Shown in pieces: positions 8,290 through 18,398 of a DNA stretch of 64,000 nt. The stretch's first letter is position 1. The number at the start of each line of letters is the position of its first letter. The translations under genes were made by a program, and so were the position numbers. The DNA comes from Mucilaginibacter pallidiroseus (GTDB taxonomy: Bacteria; Bacteroidota; Bacteroidia; Sphingobacteriales; Sphingobacteriaceae), in contig NZ_VOEJ01000001.1 of the NCBI RefSeq assembly GCF_007846085.1, forward strand, positions 620,001 to 684,000, read 5' to 3'. The notes beneath the pieces are model-generated. The model saw only the letters and a program-made list of their open reading frames with translations. It was not told the DNA's origin and did not search any database.

Positions 8290-9456
8290 TTGATAAAAAA
8301 TTTACTTCAATTTACTGCTTTTATAAAATCGAATGCCACAGGCGGCAGGATATTGATTTTTTGTATCATCCTTTCGCTGGTTATGGCCAATAGCAGTTTT
8401 GCCGAACATTTTAATAATTTGTTGGCAACGCACATCGGCCCCAAATTAAACGGCGTAAATTTACGTTACACAACGCTCGAATGGATAAATGATGGTTTGA
8501 TGGCCATATTTTTTCTATTGGTTGGATTAGAGATAAAAGACGAAGCCCTTAACGGGGAACTGTCAGATATTAAGTCGGCCTCGCTACCAATATTTGCTGC
8601 TATTGGTGGAATGCTTATACCCGCTTTGTTATACTGGCTCATAAATAAAAATACTATTACTGTTGGTGGGTGGGGCATACCAATGGCCACGGATATAGCA
8701 TTTGTGGTAGCCATAATCAACACCATCAAATCTAAAGTGCCATTATCACTTCAGGTTTTTATAAAGGCACTGGCCATAGTTGATGATCTTGGCGCCATCA
8801 TCGTAATCGCTATCTTCTATAATACGGGCATGCACTCCACTTACCTGTTGCTCGCATTGGCCATGTTCGTGGTTCAGTTGTTTATGAATAAGCTGAGCGT
8901 GCGTTACTTGTGGGCTTACATTATTCCCGGCGTATTTATGTGGTATTTTGTACATCACTCAGGTATACATGCAACCATCGCGGGTGTGCTTACCGCTATT
9001 GCCATACCTCATAGCGTGAAAGCCGGCGTATCGCCTTTAAAGAAGTTAATTCATTTATTAGAGAACCCGGTAAACTACTTCATTATACCTGTATTTGCCA
9101 TAGCTAACGCCAATATTGATATAGCCGGTGGCCTCAAAAATGGCACTGGTATCAGCGCGTTGCAGGGGGGAATATTGTTGGGATTGATATTAGGAAAACC
9201 GGTAGGCATAACGCTGTTTAGCTGGATAGCTGTAAAACTCAAGCTATCTAAACTTAGCGAAGGTGTAAGATGGCCGCAGGTATGGGGCATTGGCCAATTA
9301 GCAGGCATTGGCTTTACCATGTCAATATTTATGGCGCTGTTATCCTTTTCAGACGTCGAACTACAAAATACAGCCAAGCTAACCATTTTGATAGCGTCGC
9401 TTTTGGCTGCATTCTTCGGTTACGTAGTACTAAACCTGAAAAAAATTAAGGCTTAA
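8290..9456 (+). CDS. nhaA: Na+/H+ antiporter NhaA
   Basis: 388 aa, as in E. coli NhaA. It contains WINDGLMAIFFLLVGLEIK, the MATDIAFV segment, and the ion-binding aspartate pair in LAIVDDLGAI (residues 165-166), plus GIHATIAGVLTA. About twelve transmembrane helices. It expels Na+ (or Li+) in exchange for two protons and matters in alkaline or saline conditions. The start is TTG at 8290; no in-frame ATG fits better. The 3' end overlaps convergent trpA by 11 bp, leaving no room for an ordinary terminator. Confidence 0.95.
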   Translation: MIKNLLQFTAFIKSNATGGRILIFCIILSLVMANSSFAEHFNNLLATHIGPKLNGVNLRYTTLEWINDGLMAIFFLLVGLEIKDEALNGELSDIKSASLPIFAAIGGMLIPALLYWLINKNTITVGGWGIPMATDIAFVVAIINTIKSKVPLSLQVFIKALAIVDDLGAIIVIAIFYNTGMHSTYLLLALAMFVVQLFMNKLSVRYLWAYIIPGVFMWYFVHHSGIHATIAGVLTAIAIPHSVKAGVSPLKKLIHLLENPVNYFIIPVFAIANANIDIAGGLKNGTGISALQGGILLGLILGKPVGITLFSWIAVKLKLSKLSEGVRWPQVWGIGQLAGIGFTMSIFMALLSFSDVELQNTAKLTILIASLLAAFFGYVVLNLKKIKA

Positions 9457-10237
9457 TGCTTTCTACAAAGGCGGGGATTTTGTCCAGATAGTTGTCTTCG
9501 CCTAACAACTTCACAAAAGCACTGCCTACGATAGCTCCGTTTGCATATTGGCAGGCTTTATTAAATGATGTGCTATCAGATATACCGAAGCCAATAATAG
9601 TAGGATTATTAAGCTCCATACCCTTTATACGTTTGTAATACTCTTCAATGCTGTTGGTAAGGTTTAACTTTCCACCCGTTATTGATGACGACGAGAGCAG
9701 GTAAATAAAGCTGTTGCTCAAATCGTCTATCTTACGTATCCGTTCCTCTGATGTTTGCGGCGTAACAAGGAATATGTTGCTAAGATTATTGTCTTCAAAA
9801 TGTTTGCGGTACAGGCTCTCATATTCGTACATCGGCAAATCAGGTACTATAATGCCATCCACTCCTACTTCTGCCGCCTTTTTACAAAATGCCTCAACAC
9901 CGTACTGCACAATGGGGTTAACATAACCCATTAGCAAAATAGGGATGGTAATACGTTTACGCAGGTCAGACAGTTGCTCAAACAATACTTTTAGGTTCAT
10001 GCCACTATCAAGCGCAGTTTGCGAGCTATGTTGTATGGTAGGCCCATCGGCAACAGGATCCGAATATGGGAAGCCCACTTCTAAAAAATCGGCACCGGCT
10101 TTTTCAAGAGCTTCTGCAATATCAAGTGTACTGTTTAAGGCCGGGTAACCGGCGGTAAAGTATATCGATAACAGGTTTTGGTTCTTTTCGGCAAATAGTT
10201 TATTAAGGCGATTTGTGGAAGTGGTAGAAACGGGCAT
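9446..10237 (-). CDS. trpA: Tryptophan synthase alpha subunit
   Basis: 263 aa TIM barrel. The catalytic Glu and Asp are both visible in FLEVGFPYSDPVADGPT, and the phosphate-binding loops GFGISDS and GAIVGSAFVKLL are intact. It cleaves indole-3-glycerol phosphate to indole and glyceraldehyde 3-phosphate, passing indole to TrpB. It normally sits directly behind trpB, but here its upstream neighbour is a divergent SSS symporter and its downstream neighbour the convergent nhaA, so it is separated from any other trp gene. It has its own upstream region of 124 bp shared with the symporter. Confidence 0.95.
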   Translation of the reverse strand: MPVSTTSTNRLNKLFAEKNQNLLSIYFTAGYPALNSTLDIAEALEKAGADFLEVGFPYSDPVADGPTIQHSSQTALDSGMNLKVLFEQLSDLRKRITIPILLMGYVNPIVQYGVEAFCKKAAEVGVDGIIVPDLPMYEYESLYRKHFEDNNLSNIFLVTPQTSEERIRKIDDLSNSFIYLLSSSSITGGKLNLTNSIEEYYKRIKGMELNNPTIIGFGISDSTSFNKACQYANGAIVGSAFVKLLGEDNYLDKIPAFVESIKP

Positions 10238-10361
10238 AAATTAAAGCGAAAGCAATTGGGCTGTTCGTACCCGCAAAAATATCGTTATTAAATATCTTTT
10301 CCGCTTTTTTGTTTAGTATATCATAAACCGCTACTTTAGGGCAAACTGAAACATCTACCCT

Positions 10362-11846
10362 ATGTCTCCCGGAATATTGCTCTCCTTTATTATTGGTTAT
10401 TTTTTGGTGCTGATGGTTATCTCGTACATCACATCCCGAAAATCGGCAGATAATGATACTTTCTTCGTAGCCAACCGTAACTCTAAATGGTACCTGGTGG
10501 CGTTTGGTATGATAGGTACTGCTCTTAGCGGCGTTACATTTATTTCGGTACCTGGTAAAGTAGGTGCCCCAAGCGGCGATCAGTTTGCTTACTTTCAGTT
10601 TGTTTTGGGTAACGCTGCAGGCTTCATCATCATTGCAACGGTGCTGCTGCCATTGTACTATCGCATGAAGCTTACATCAATTTATAGCTATATAGAACAT
10701 GCCTTGGGTACCTGGAGTTACAAAACAGCAGCCGGTATTTTCCTGCTAAGTCGCACCATCGGCTCGGCCTTTAGGTTATACCTGGTAGTAATTGTATTAC
10801 AGCGTTTTATATTTGACAGCTACGGTGTTCCATTTGCTGCCACTGTGTTAATTTGCTTACTATTGATATGGTCATATACGTTTAAGGGCGGACTTAAAAC
10901 TATTATTATAACTGATAGCCTGCAAACGCTTTTCCTCGTGGCATCGGTATTTTTGTCGATATACTTTATCTGCCGCAGCCTTGATATGAATGTACTGCAG
11001 GCGGCAGAAGCTATTAAAGATAGCAGCTACTCAAAGATCTTCTTCCTTGATGATTTTACGAGCAGCAAACTACACCTCAGCAAGCAATTTTTGGGTGGCT
11101 TGTTCATAACCGTCGGCATGACCGGCCTTGACCAGGACCTGATGCAGAAAAACCTGAGCCTTAAAAACATCCGCGAAGCGCAAAAAAATATGTTCAGCTT
11201 CACAGGGGTTTTTGTTGTGATCAACATTTTCTTTTTAAGTGTGGGCGCGTTACTTTACATGTATGCGCAGCGTAACGGCATCACTGTGGAAAAGACTGAT
11301 TACCTATACCCAACCATTGCATTAAATCATTTGGGCATGGTGCCTGCTATGGTATTTATGCTGGGGCTCACAGCTGCAACATTCGCCACAACAGACTCTG
11401 CACTCACCGCGCTTACTACTTCGTTCTGTGTCGACTTCCTCAACTTTAATAAGCGCAGCGATGTGAACAGCAAGAAAATGGTAAACGTTCGCCATTGGGT
11501 ACATATCGCCTTCTCGGGATTGATGTTTTTCACGATCATAATTTTTAACGCCATTAATAACGATGCCGTTGTAAGCGCCATATTTAAAGTTGCATCATAC
11601 ACCTATGGCCCATTGCTTGGCCTGTACAGCTTTGGCCTGTTTGTAAGCAGCAGACAGGTAAATGATAAATTGGTGCCATTTATCTGTTTAATATCGCCGG
11701 CTGTATGCTATTTCCTGAACACCGAGTCGAAGGAATTGCTGGGCGGCTATGTGTTTGATAACGAATTAATCATCGTAAACGGATTAATAACGTTTCTCGG
11801 CTTGCTATTGACATCTAAACGCAAAACCGAACCGGTTCTAACCTAA
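10362..11846 (+). CDS. Sodium:solute symporter (SSS family)
   Basis: 494 aa with about 13 hydrophobic segments. The family core is visible: NTFFVANR-like NDTFFVANRNSKWYLVAFG early, GTALSGVTFISVPGKV in helix 2-3, and AATFATTDSALTALTTSF in the Na+-binding helix. Members couple Na+ influx to uptake of sugars, amino acids, sialic acid, carboxylates or similar. The Bacteroidota branch with GKVG after SVP is of unassigned substrate, and the neighbours (trpA, LOG protein) give no hint. It is divergent from trpA. Confidence 0.9.
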   Translation: MSPGILLSFIIGYFLVLMVISYITSRKSADNDTFFVANRNSKWYLVAFGMIGTALSGVTFISVPGKVGAPSGDQFAYFQFVLGNAAGFIIIATVLLPLYYRMKLTSIYSYIEHALGTWSYKTAAGIFLLSRTIGSAFRLYLVVIVLQRFIFDSYGVPFAATVLICLLLIWSYTFKGGLKTIIITDSLQTLFLVASVFLSIYFICRSLDMNVLQAAEAIKDSSYSKIFFLDDFTSSKLHLSKQFLGGLFITVGMTGLDQDLMQKNLSLKNIREAQKNMFSFTGVFVVINIFFLSVGALLYMYAQRNGITVEKTDYLYPTIALNHLGMVPAMVFMLGLTAATFATTDSALTALTTSFCVDFLNFNKRSDVNSKKMVNVRHWVHIAFSGLMFFTIIIFNAINNDAVVSAIFKVASYTYGPLLGLYSFGLFVSSRQVNDKLVPFICLISPAVCYFLNTESKELLGGYVFDNELIIVNGLITFLGLLLTSKRKTEPVLT

Positions 11847-11961
11847 GCCTGATGCTACTTGAGGGTAATTGTGTGGCGCCAAAACTTAACATAAAATTTA
11901 TTGTACTATATTGATATTCACTTATGAGGTTATGGCTAACCTCGCACTAATAAAATGATAG

Positions 11962-12669
11962 ATGACTGGAGAAGAAAAAATAAGAAGAGCTTTTGAAAAT
12001 AAGGACTGGCACGAAATTAAAGTAACAGACTCCTGGCAGATTTTTAAGATAATGGCCGAGTTTGTTGACGGCTTCGAGAAACTTGCCAAAATCGGTCCCT
12101 GCGTATCCATATTCGGATCGGCGCGTACACATAATGATAACCCGTACTATAAACTTGCAGAGGATACTGCACGTTTGTTGACCGAGCGTGGTTATGGTGT
12201 AATATCAGGCGGTGGCCCAGGTATTATGGAGGCTGCTAATAAGGGCGCTTATGAAGCTGGCGGTAAATCTGTTGGGTTAAACATTGAATTACCTTTTGAG
12301 CAGTTTCATAACAAGTATATCGACAGGGATAAAATACTGGAGTTTGATTACTTCTTTATCCGTAAGGTAATGTTTATGAAGTATTCGCAAGGCTTTATCA
12401 TCTTGCCTGGTGGTTTTGGCACCATGGACGAATCATTTGAGGCGATCACGTTGATCCAAACCGGTAAAATAGCCCGCTTCCCAATTGTATTTGTGGGCGT
12501 TGAATACTGGAAAGGCTTATTTGAATGGGTTGAAGAGCGTATGCTTAAACAAGAGAACAACATCAGCTCGGATGATTTAAACCTGTACCGAGTTGTAGAT
12601 ACTGCCGAAGAAGCAACAGAACATATTTTCCGCTTCTACGACAAATATGTATTGAAACCGAACTTTTAA
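11962..12669 (+). CDS. LOG family protein (TIGR00730, nucleotide phosphoribohydrolase-like)
   Basis: 235 aa with a Rossmann fold: [31 protein letters not shown] and the catalytic PGGFGTMDE near residues 148-156 of the LOG/YgdH lysine-decarboxylase-like family. Characterised LOG enzymes hydrolyse the N-glycosidic bond of nucleoside monophosphates or cytokinin nucleotides; they are not lysine decarboxylases despite old annotations. The conserved Arg and Glu needed for the reaction are present ([16 protein letters not shown]). Cytoplasmic, probably dimeric. A strong terminator follows, so it is transcribed alone. Confidence 0.9.
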   Translation: MTGEEKIRRAFENKDWHEIKVTDSWQIFKIMAEFVDGFEKLAKIGPCVSIFGSARTHNDNPYYKLAEDTARLLTERGYGVISGGGPGIMEAANKGAYEAGGKSVGLNIELPFEQFHNKYIDRDKILEFDYFFIRKVMFMKYSQGFIILPGGFGTMDESFEAITLIQTGKIARFPIVFVGVEYWKGLFEWVEERMLKQENNISSDDLNLYRVVDTAEEATEHIFRFYDKYVLKPNF

Positions 12670-12685
12670 GAATTGCCAAACATAT

Positions 12686-12713
12686 AAACGGCCCTGTATA
12701 CGCAGGGCCGTTT
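12686..12713 (+). terminator. Rho-independent terminator after the LOG gene
   Basis: A perfect 11-bp stem, AAACGGCCCTG with its complement at 12703-12713, closes a 6-nt loop and runs into a T-rich tract. Confidence 0.8.
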
Positions 12714-12775
12714 GTTTTTACATATATCTTTTAATAATTGACAGTTATGTGGTTTTTAATTGGTTATTTAGTAGC

Positions 12776-14014
12776 ATGGACGAGCTAACCAAACCTAAAA
12801 AGCAAGCAGCCCTGAGTTTTATCTTTATTACATTACTGATAGATGTTATTGGCCTCGCTATTATTATCCCGGTTTTTCCTAAGCTGATTGAAGGGTTGAT
12901 ACATGGTACGGTAAGCGAAGCTTCAAGGTATTCGGGCCTTTTGCTGGTGGCTTATTCGGTTATGCAGTTCCTGTTCTCGCCTATCATAGGCAACTTAAGT
13001 GATAAATACGGACGCAGGCCGGTACTGCTTTTTTCATTGTTGGGTTTCGGTATCGACTACCTTTTCCTGGCTTTCGCGCCAACCATAGGCTGGTTGTTTG
13101 TAGGGCGAATTATTGCCGGTATCACCGGTGCAAGTTTTACTACAGCATCAGCATATATTGCGGATGTAAGCACTCCTGAAAAACGCGCCCAAAACTTTGG
13201 GATGATTGGTGTAGCTTTTGGTTTAGGTTTTATTATCGGCCCTGTAATTGGTGGCGTGTTGGGTAAGATGAATGTGCACTACCCGTTTTATGCGGCCGCT
13301 GCTTTGGCCCTTATCAACGCGGCTTACGGCTTTTTCATCCTGCCCGAATCGTTAGACAAAGCCAACCGCCGCGAATTTAGTTGGAAACGCGCCAACCCGC
13401 TGGGGAGCTTAATGCAACTTAAAAAGTATCCGCAGGTATTTGGCTTAGCCGTTTGCTTGTTCATTGTGTATTTTGCTGGGCACGCAGTACAAAGCGTGTG
13501 GACTTTTTACACCATGGAGAAATTTAAATGGAGTGAAGATGTAGTAGGCTATTCGCTGGGCTTTATTGGTGTAACCATAGCTGCTGTACAAGGTGGCTTA
13601 ATACGAGTTGCAATCCCCAAATTGGGCGAGCAACGCAGCGTTTGGATAGGTCTTGTACTGTATGGTATAGGGATGCTCCTGTTTGGCCTGGCCAATAAAA
13701 GCTGGATGATGTTCGCCTTTATGATTCCGTACTCGTTGGGTGGCATTTGCGGGCCTGCATTGCAAGGTGTTATGACCAGCGAAGTGCCTGCTAATGAGCA
13801 AGGTGAATTACAGGGCGGCTTAACCAGCTTAATGAGTTTAAGCTCAATTTTTGGCCCGTGGTTTATGACCTATGTATTTTATTATTTTACCAACCCAAAG
13901 GCTCCAGTGCAATTACCCGGAGCACCATACTATATAGCTGCAGCCTTGATGATAATTGGCGCAATTTTAGCCGTACGAAGCTTTAAAAAGCAAAGCAAAA
14001 CAGTTTTTGTATGA
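12776..14014 (+). CDS. MFS transporter, TCR/Tet family (first of a tandem pair)
   Basis: 412 aa from ATG 12776; a GTG at 12749 would extend it by nine residues without family support. Twelve transmembrane helices. The TM1 motif [18 protein letters not shown] and loop 2-3 motif [21 protein letters not shown] (motif A of the DHA1 drug:H+ antiporters) match TetA-type pumps. The motif C-like stretch [12 protein letters not shown] in TM5 is typical of antiporters. Probable proton-driven efflux; the substrate is unknown and tetracycline resistance should not be assumed. It overlaps the next gene, a paralogue, by 4 bp (ATGA). Confidence 0.88.
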   Translation: MDELTKPKKQAALSFIFITLLIDVIGLAIIIPVFPKLIEGLIHGTVSEASRYSGLLLVAYSVMQFLFSPIIGNLSDKYGRRPVLLFSLLGFGIDYLFLAFAPTIGWLFVGRIIAGITGASFTTASAYIADVSTPEKRAQNFGMIGVAFGLGFIIGPVIGGVLGKMNVHYPFYAAAALALINAAYGFFILPESLDKANRREFSWKRANPLGSLMQLKKYPQVFGLAVCLFIVYFAGHAVQSVWTFYTMEKFKWSEDVVGYSLGFIGVTIAAVQGGLIRVAIPKLGEQRSVWIGLVLYGIGMLLFGLANKSWMMFAFMIPYSLGGICGPALQGVMTSEVPANEQGELQGGLTSLMSLSSIFGPWFMTYVFYYFTNPKAPVQLPGAPYYIAAALMIIGAILAVRSFKKQSKTVFV

Positions 14015-15282
14015 CACAGGCGGCGGGTAATCACGGTAAAGCGGCATTAGGGTTTATCTTTGTAACAATATTTATCGATGTGCTTGGTCTGGGTATCATT
14101 ATTCCCATCACGCCAAAATTGCTGGAGCAGGTTGGCCACGCCGACCTGAGTATGGCCAGCCAGATAAGCGGCTACCTAACATTCACTTACGCCTCCATGC
14201 AGTTTCTGTTTGCCCCGGTTTTAGGTAACCTGAGCGACCGTATAGGCAGGCGGCCGGTTTTGCTGTTTTCGTTATTTGGCTTTGGCATCGATTATCTTTT
14301 AATGGCTTTTGCACCTACCCTGCTCTGGCTATTTGCAGGGCGTTTTATTGCCGGAATTGCGGGCGCCAGCACCACTACAGCCACCGCCTATATTGCTGAT
14401 GTTAGCACCGGCGACAAACGCGCAGCCAATTTTGGCCTGATAGGCGCTGCAACAGGAATAGGTTTTATCTTAGGAATCGGTCTGGGCGGATTTTTGGGCG
14501 CGATATGGATAAGGTTACCGTTTATGGTGGCAGCAGGCCTTGCTTTGCTGAATGCTGTCTATGGCTTTTTTGTATTGCCCGAGTCGCTGAGCAACGAAAA
14601 CCGTCGCAATTTCGATTGGAAACGTGCCAACCCGGTTGGATCGTTGCTACGATTAAGGAAATATTCGTTAGCGGTAAGTACCTTGATTACCGCATATACA
14701 ATTGTGTACATTGGCCAGAAAGCAGTAGAAAGCACGCTTCCCTTCTACCTGCTCGAAAAATTCAAATGGACGCTGCCCAGTATCAGTTCATTAGGGATTT
14801 TTTTGGGCTTGCTTATTGCGGGTATACAAGGTGGTTTAGTGCGATGGACGATCCCCAAATTTGGCCTGCGCAAAAATATTATGGCCGGCATTGCCTTTTA
14901 CGGGATAGGCCTATTGCTGATTTCCTTTAATAACGTTGGCTGGCTAATGTACGTTTACATGATTCCGTACTGTTTGGGAGGATTGGGCGGCACAGCTTTA
15001 CAAGGCTTTATATCCGAGCATGTAGGGGCTAACGAGCAAGGCGAATTACAAGGAGCGCTAACCAGTCTGGTAAGCATAACAACGGTTATCGGCCCGCTGA
15101 TTATGACGTCATTGTTCCATCATTTTACCAAAGTTGGTGCACCGGTTTATTTCCCTGGGGCACCTTTTTTAATGGGTGCTATTTTAATGGCTATTGCAGT
15201 TGTATTAACTATACGGAGTTTTAAAAAGAAGGATACTGATCAACCTGATACGCCAGCTATGCCATCGTTACCGAAGGTTTAA
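14011..15282 (+). CDS. MFS transporter, TCR/Tet family (second of a tandem pair)
   Basis: 423 aa, clearly homologous along its length to the gene before it (shared [34 protein letters not shown], KWKRANPxGSL-type loop and ANEQGELQG segments), so the pair arose by tandem duplication. The start ATG overlaps the stop of its partner, implying translational coupling. The C-terminal tail after TM12 is longer and polar ([14 protein letters not shown]). Heteromeric function is not known in this family; divergence of substrate range is more likely. Its stop codon abuts the convergent stop of the DUF502 gene with no spacer. Confidence 0.88.
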   Translation: MTQAAGNHGKAALGFIFVTIFIDVLGLGIIIPITPKLLEQVGHADLSMASQISGYLTFTYASMQFLFAPVLGNLSDRIGRRPVLLFSLFGFGIDYLLMAFAPTLLWLFAGRFIAGIAGASTTTATAYIADVSTGDKRAANFGLIGAATGIGFILGIGLGGFLGAIWIRLPFMVAAGLALLNAVYGFFVLPESLSNENRRNFDWKRANPVGSLLRLRKYSLAVSTLITAYTIVYIGQKAVESTLPFYLLEKFKWTLPSISSLGIFLGLLIAGIQGGLVRWTIPKFGLRKNIMAGIAFYGIGLLLISFNNVGWLMYVYMIPYCLGGLGGTALQGFISEHVGANEQGELQGALTSLVSITTVIGPLIMTSLFHHFTKVGAPVYFPGAPFLMGAILMAIAVVLTIRSFKKKDTDQPDTPAMPSLPKV

Positions 15283-15879
15283 TTACTCGAGCCCGCTAAC
15301 GCCGCCAGAAATTACAAATTTCATAGCCTCTGCTGCAGTTATATTTAAGGGCTTAATCTTATTAGCAGAAATGATGACCACCTGCCCGGCAAATGAGTAA
15401 GAGTATGGAAAGTAAACGGCAACTTCACCAGGCATATCAAGCATAGCCAGATCCTTTTGCACTAAAAAGCCTATTTTTTTGAGGCCAAACTCATTTACCT
15501 CAACTAACACCGGCTCGTTAAATTTTTTTTCGTCCCCAACAAAAGCCTCGGTAAGGTCTTTTATCGACGAGTATAAAAATTTAAATATTGGCAACCTGTT
15601 CAACCACCTGTGAAACCAGTTTTTAATCGGGTCTGTTACCACATTGGTAACCAGGATACCAGCCACCATGATTATTACGATAACGTTCAAAATACCCAAA
15701 CCCGGTATATAAACAGGCTTGCCGGTTTTGCTGTTAGCCCAAAACAGGTCGCTGATATTTAATGCGTTATCTATACTGGATATAGCCCAAAAGATCAAAA
15801 AAAACGCAGCGCCCAAAGGCACCACAACGAGCATGCCCTTGATGAAATAGTTAAGTAACGCGCCAAAAATCTTTCTCAT
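15283..15879 (-). CDS. DUF502 family membrane protein
   Basis: 198 aa. Two N-terminal transmembrane helices (NYFIKGMLVVVPLGAAFFLI and IVIIMVAGILVTNVV) are followed by the DUF502 soluble part with RLPIFKFLYSSIKDLTEAF, which defines the family. The biochemical role of DUF502 is not established; plant homologues (COV) affect vascular patterning. The start codon is immediately next to the murF-alr stop, with zero intergenic bases, so it is read from the same transcript. Confidence 0.85.
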   Translation of the reverse strand: MRKIFGALLNYFIKGMLVVVPLGAAFFLIFWAISSIDNALNISDLFWANSKTGKPVYIPGLGILNVIVIIMVAGILVTNVVTDPIKNWFHRWLNRLPIFKFLYSSIKDLTEAFVGDEKKFNEPVLVEVNEFGLKKIGFLVQKDLAMLDMPGEVAVYFPYSYSFAGQVVIISANKIKPLNITAAEAMKFVISGGVSGLE

Positions 15880-18339
15880 TTATTCGTAAAAGTACACCCT
15901 TTTTACCCTTTCCGAAACATTTGTTAATATTTCGTACGGTATGGTGCCTATCTCTTTTGCCAATTGTTCTATACGCAAGGTGTCGTTAAATACAATAACT
16001 TCATCACCTTCTTTCACTTCAATCCCGGTAACATCAAGCATACACATATCCATCGATATATTGCCTACCGTTGGCGCAAGTTTTCCGTTTACGAGCATCC
16101 TGCCTACCCCATTTCCAAAAGCACGACGGTAGCCATCGGCATATCCAATACGCACGGTAGCAATTTTGCCATCAGCGGTTAAACTCCCGTTACGGTTGTA
16201 GCCAATGGTATCGGCAGCAAGTACCTTTTTTACCTGCGATACCGTTGTTCGCAGCGTTGCAACCGGTCGCAGGTCGGTAAGTTCGGCAGGCACGGCGGCA
16301 TCAACTCCATAAAGCCCAATTCCTAACCTAACCATATCGTATTGGGCATTGGGCCAACGGGTTATACCCGATGTATTGCTGATATGCTTGATGACGTTAT
16401 AGCCTAACGTGTTTTCAATCTGCTTAACTGCGCTGTCAAAAACGCTTATTTGCTGCATGGTAAATTCATCGTGCTGAGCTGCATCGCTGGCAGCCAGATG
16501 CGAAAAGACAGATTGTACACGCACATAAGTATTAATTTCAAGTAGATCACAAAGGGCATCTATTTCGGTACTTTCAAAACCTAACCGGTGCATGCCACTA
16601 TCAATTTTTAAGTGAATCGGGTAGTTAATCAGTTCAGCTTCCTGTGCATACTTTATAAACTCGTCAAATAAACCAAAACTATAGATGGATGGCTCTAATT
16701 TATTGGATGTCAGCTTGTCAAACGCAAGCGGCTCCGGGTTTAATATCATGATTGGAACGGTGATGCCGGCTTCGCGTAACTCAACGCCTTCGTCGGTATA
16801 AGCTACCGCCAGGTAATCGATTTTGTTGTATTGCAACACGTTGGCTATTTCGAAAGTGCCGCTACCGTAAGAAAAGGCTTTAACCATAGCCATGATCTTA
16901 ACACCCGGTTGCAGTTTAAGCCTGTAGAAGTTTAGATTGTTTATAACCGAATTGAGATTGATCTCCAGTACTGTTTCGTGCGCCTTTTGCACCAGCAAGC
17001 GGCTTACCCGCTCAAATTCAAAGGCACGAGAGCCTTTTATGAGTATTGTTTCATCGTGCAAATTCAGTTTGGGTAAAGCATCGATCAAGGCCTGCGTATC
17101 CTTATAAAAATGCATTTCCGGTAGCGTAAAATGCTGTTTGTTTTGCCCGAGCGCTTCGCCCACGGCTATAAAGCGGTGTATATGTTTACTACTAATCATA
17201 TGCGCCACCTGTTCATACAACACAGGCTGCTCCACGCCCGATTGATAAATATCCGACAGGATCAGCGTTTTTTTAGGATACTGATTTTGCTGATCCAGGA
17301 AGTTAAGTGCGATTTCCAATGATTGAATGTCGGAGTTATATGAATCGTCTATTACCGAGCAGTTGTTGATGCCCTGTTTAAGTTCGAGCCGCATGCTTAC
17401 TGCGGTAAGTCGTTCAATCCTGTCGTCGGCAATATCAGGGCTGTAGCCCATCGCCAGCATAGTTGCCCAGCAAATAATAGCATTCTCTACCGAAGCTTCG
17501 TCACGATACGGAATAAGGCACTCAATTTCATCATCTTTGAATAGCGCGCGCAGGTAATACCTGCCGGATATGGTGGTCTCGCTAAATACATATAAATCAG
17601 CAATTTTAAACTTTCGGCTCCAGGTAAAACATTTTATGTTTTCTATCTCGACCTTATGATCTAACAGTGTTTCGTAATTATATATCAAAAGTTCGCTCTC
17701 CCTAAAGAGTTTCAGCTTTTCAGAAATCTTTTCATCTCGATCTCTAAAACCTTCATCGTGCGCAGTGCCCATATGGGTAAGTATGCCAATCGTAGGTTTA
17801 ATAACCGCCTGCAACCTGTCCATTTCATGCGTGGTTGATATACCGGCCTCAAAAATGCCCATCTCATGTGTGCTGTTCAACTGCCAAACAGATAAGGGCA
17901 CACCTATTTGCGAATTATAACTTTTTGGGTTACGCACAATATGTTTTTCGGGGCACAACAACTGGTACAGCCACTCTTTAACAATGGTTTTGCCGTTGCT
18001 GCCAGTGATCCCTATAACCGGAATATCAAACCTTTGCCTATGATGAGCCGCAAGCGTTTGTAAGGCCAGCAACACATCCCCTACCAATAAAAAGTTAGCA
18101 TCAGGCATGGGTGCTTCCGGCAGGCTGTTTATTACAAAGTTGCGCACACCGGCATTGTATGCATTTATAACAAACTCGTGCCCGTTGCGCCTGCTGCTAA
18201 GCGCAAAAAATAAAGAGCCCGTGGCACTTACAATCCGTCGGCTGTCGGTAAGTAAAACGCTTATCAAATCGTTATTGATAATGTTGCCCTCTGCCAGTAT
18301 AATTTGCTTTACTTCGCTGATTTGGTAAGTGAATTGCAT
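15880..18339 (-). CDS. Bifunctional MurF ligase / alanine racemase
   Basis: 819 aa, a fusion known in Bacteroidota. Residues 1 to about 455 are MurF (UDP-MurNAc-tripeptide:D-Ala-D-Ala ligase) with P-loop TGSNGKT at 112-118, GIFEAGISTTHEMD, and the C-terminal DSYNSDIQSLE Mur-ligase segment. Residues ~460-819 are a fold-type III alanine racemase: PLP lysine K487 in MVKAFSYGSG, HLKIDSGMHRLGF, and the second catalytic Tyr in RIGYADGYRR. One protein thus makes D-Ala (whose dipeptide needs Ddl) and adds D-Ala-D-Ala to the peptidoglycan precursor. The Alr lysine motif has FSYGSG rather than DAYGHG, as in many fusion proteins. Confidence 0.95.
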   Translation of the reverse strand: MQFTYQISEVKQIILAEGNIINNDLISVLLTDSRRIVSATGSLFFALSSRRNGHEFVINAYNAGVRNFVINSLPEAPMPDANFLLVGDVLLALQTLAAHHRQRFDIPVIGITGSNGKTIVKEWLYQLLCPEKHIVRNPKSYNSQIGVPLSVWQLNSTHEMGIFEAGISTTHEMDRLQAVIKPTIGILTHMGTAHDEGFRDRDEKISEKLKLFRESELLIYNYETLLDHKVEIENIKCFTWSRKFKIADLYVFSETTISGRYYLRALFKDDEIECLIPYRDEASVENAIICWATMLAMGYSPDIADDRIERLTAVSMRLELKQGINNCSVIDDSYNSDIQSLEIALNFLDQQNQYPKKTLILSDIYQSGVEQPVLYEQVAHMISSKHIHRFIAVGEALGQNKQHFTLPEMHFYKDTQALIDALPKLNLHDETILIKGSRAFEFERVSRLLVQKAHETVLEINLNSVINNLNFYRLKLQPGVKIMAMVKAFSYGSGTFEIANVLQYNKIDYLAVAYTDEGVELREAGITVPIMILNPEPLAFDKLTSNKLEPSIYSFGLFDEFIKYAQEAELINYPIHLKIDSGMHRLGFESTEIDALCDLLEINTYVRVQSVFSHLAASDAAQHDEFTMQQISVFDSAVKQIENTLGYNVIKHISNTSGITRWPNAQYDMVRLGIGLYGVDAAVPAELTDLRPVATLRTTVSQVKKVLAADTIGYNRNGSLTADGKIATVRIGYADGYRRAFGNGVGRMLVNGKLAPTVGNISMDMCMLDVTGIEVKEGDEVIVFNDTLRIEQLAKEIGTIPYEILTNVSERVKRVYFYE

Positions 18340-18398
18340 GTCACGAATTTGATGATTATTTACATGAATAGACGAATTTTTAACGAATTTTGATTTTG

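Noticed and set aside
14505..14930. 141-aa frame inside the second MFS gene
   Set aside because: Out-of-frame shadow; the MFS gene is complete and continuous across it.
12776..15282. Labelling the MFS pair as tetracycline resistance genes
   Set aside because: They share the TetA-type fold and motifs, but these occur in many pumps of other specificity and there is no TetR neighbour.
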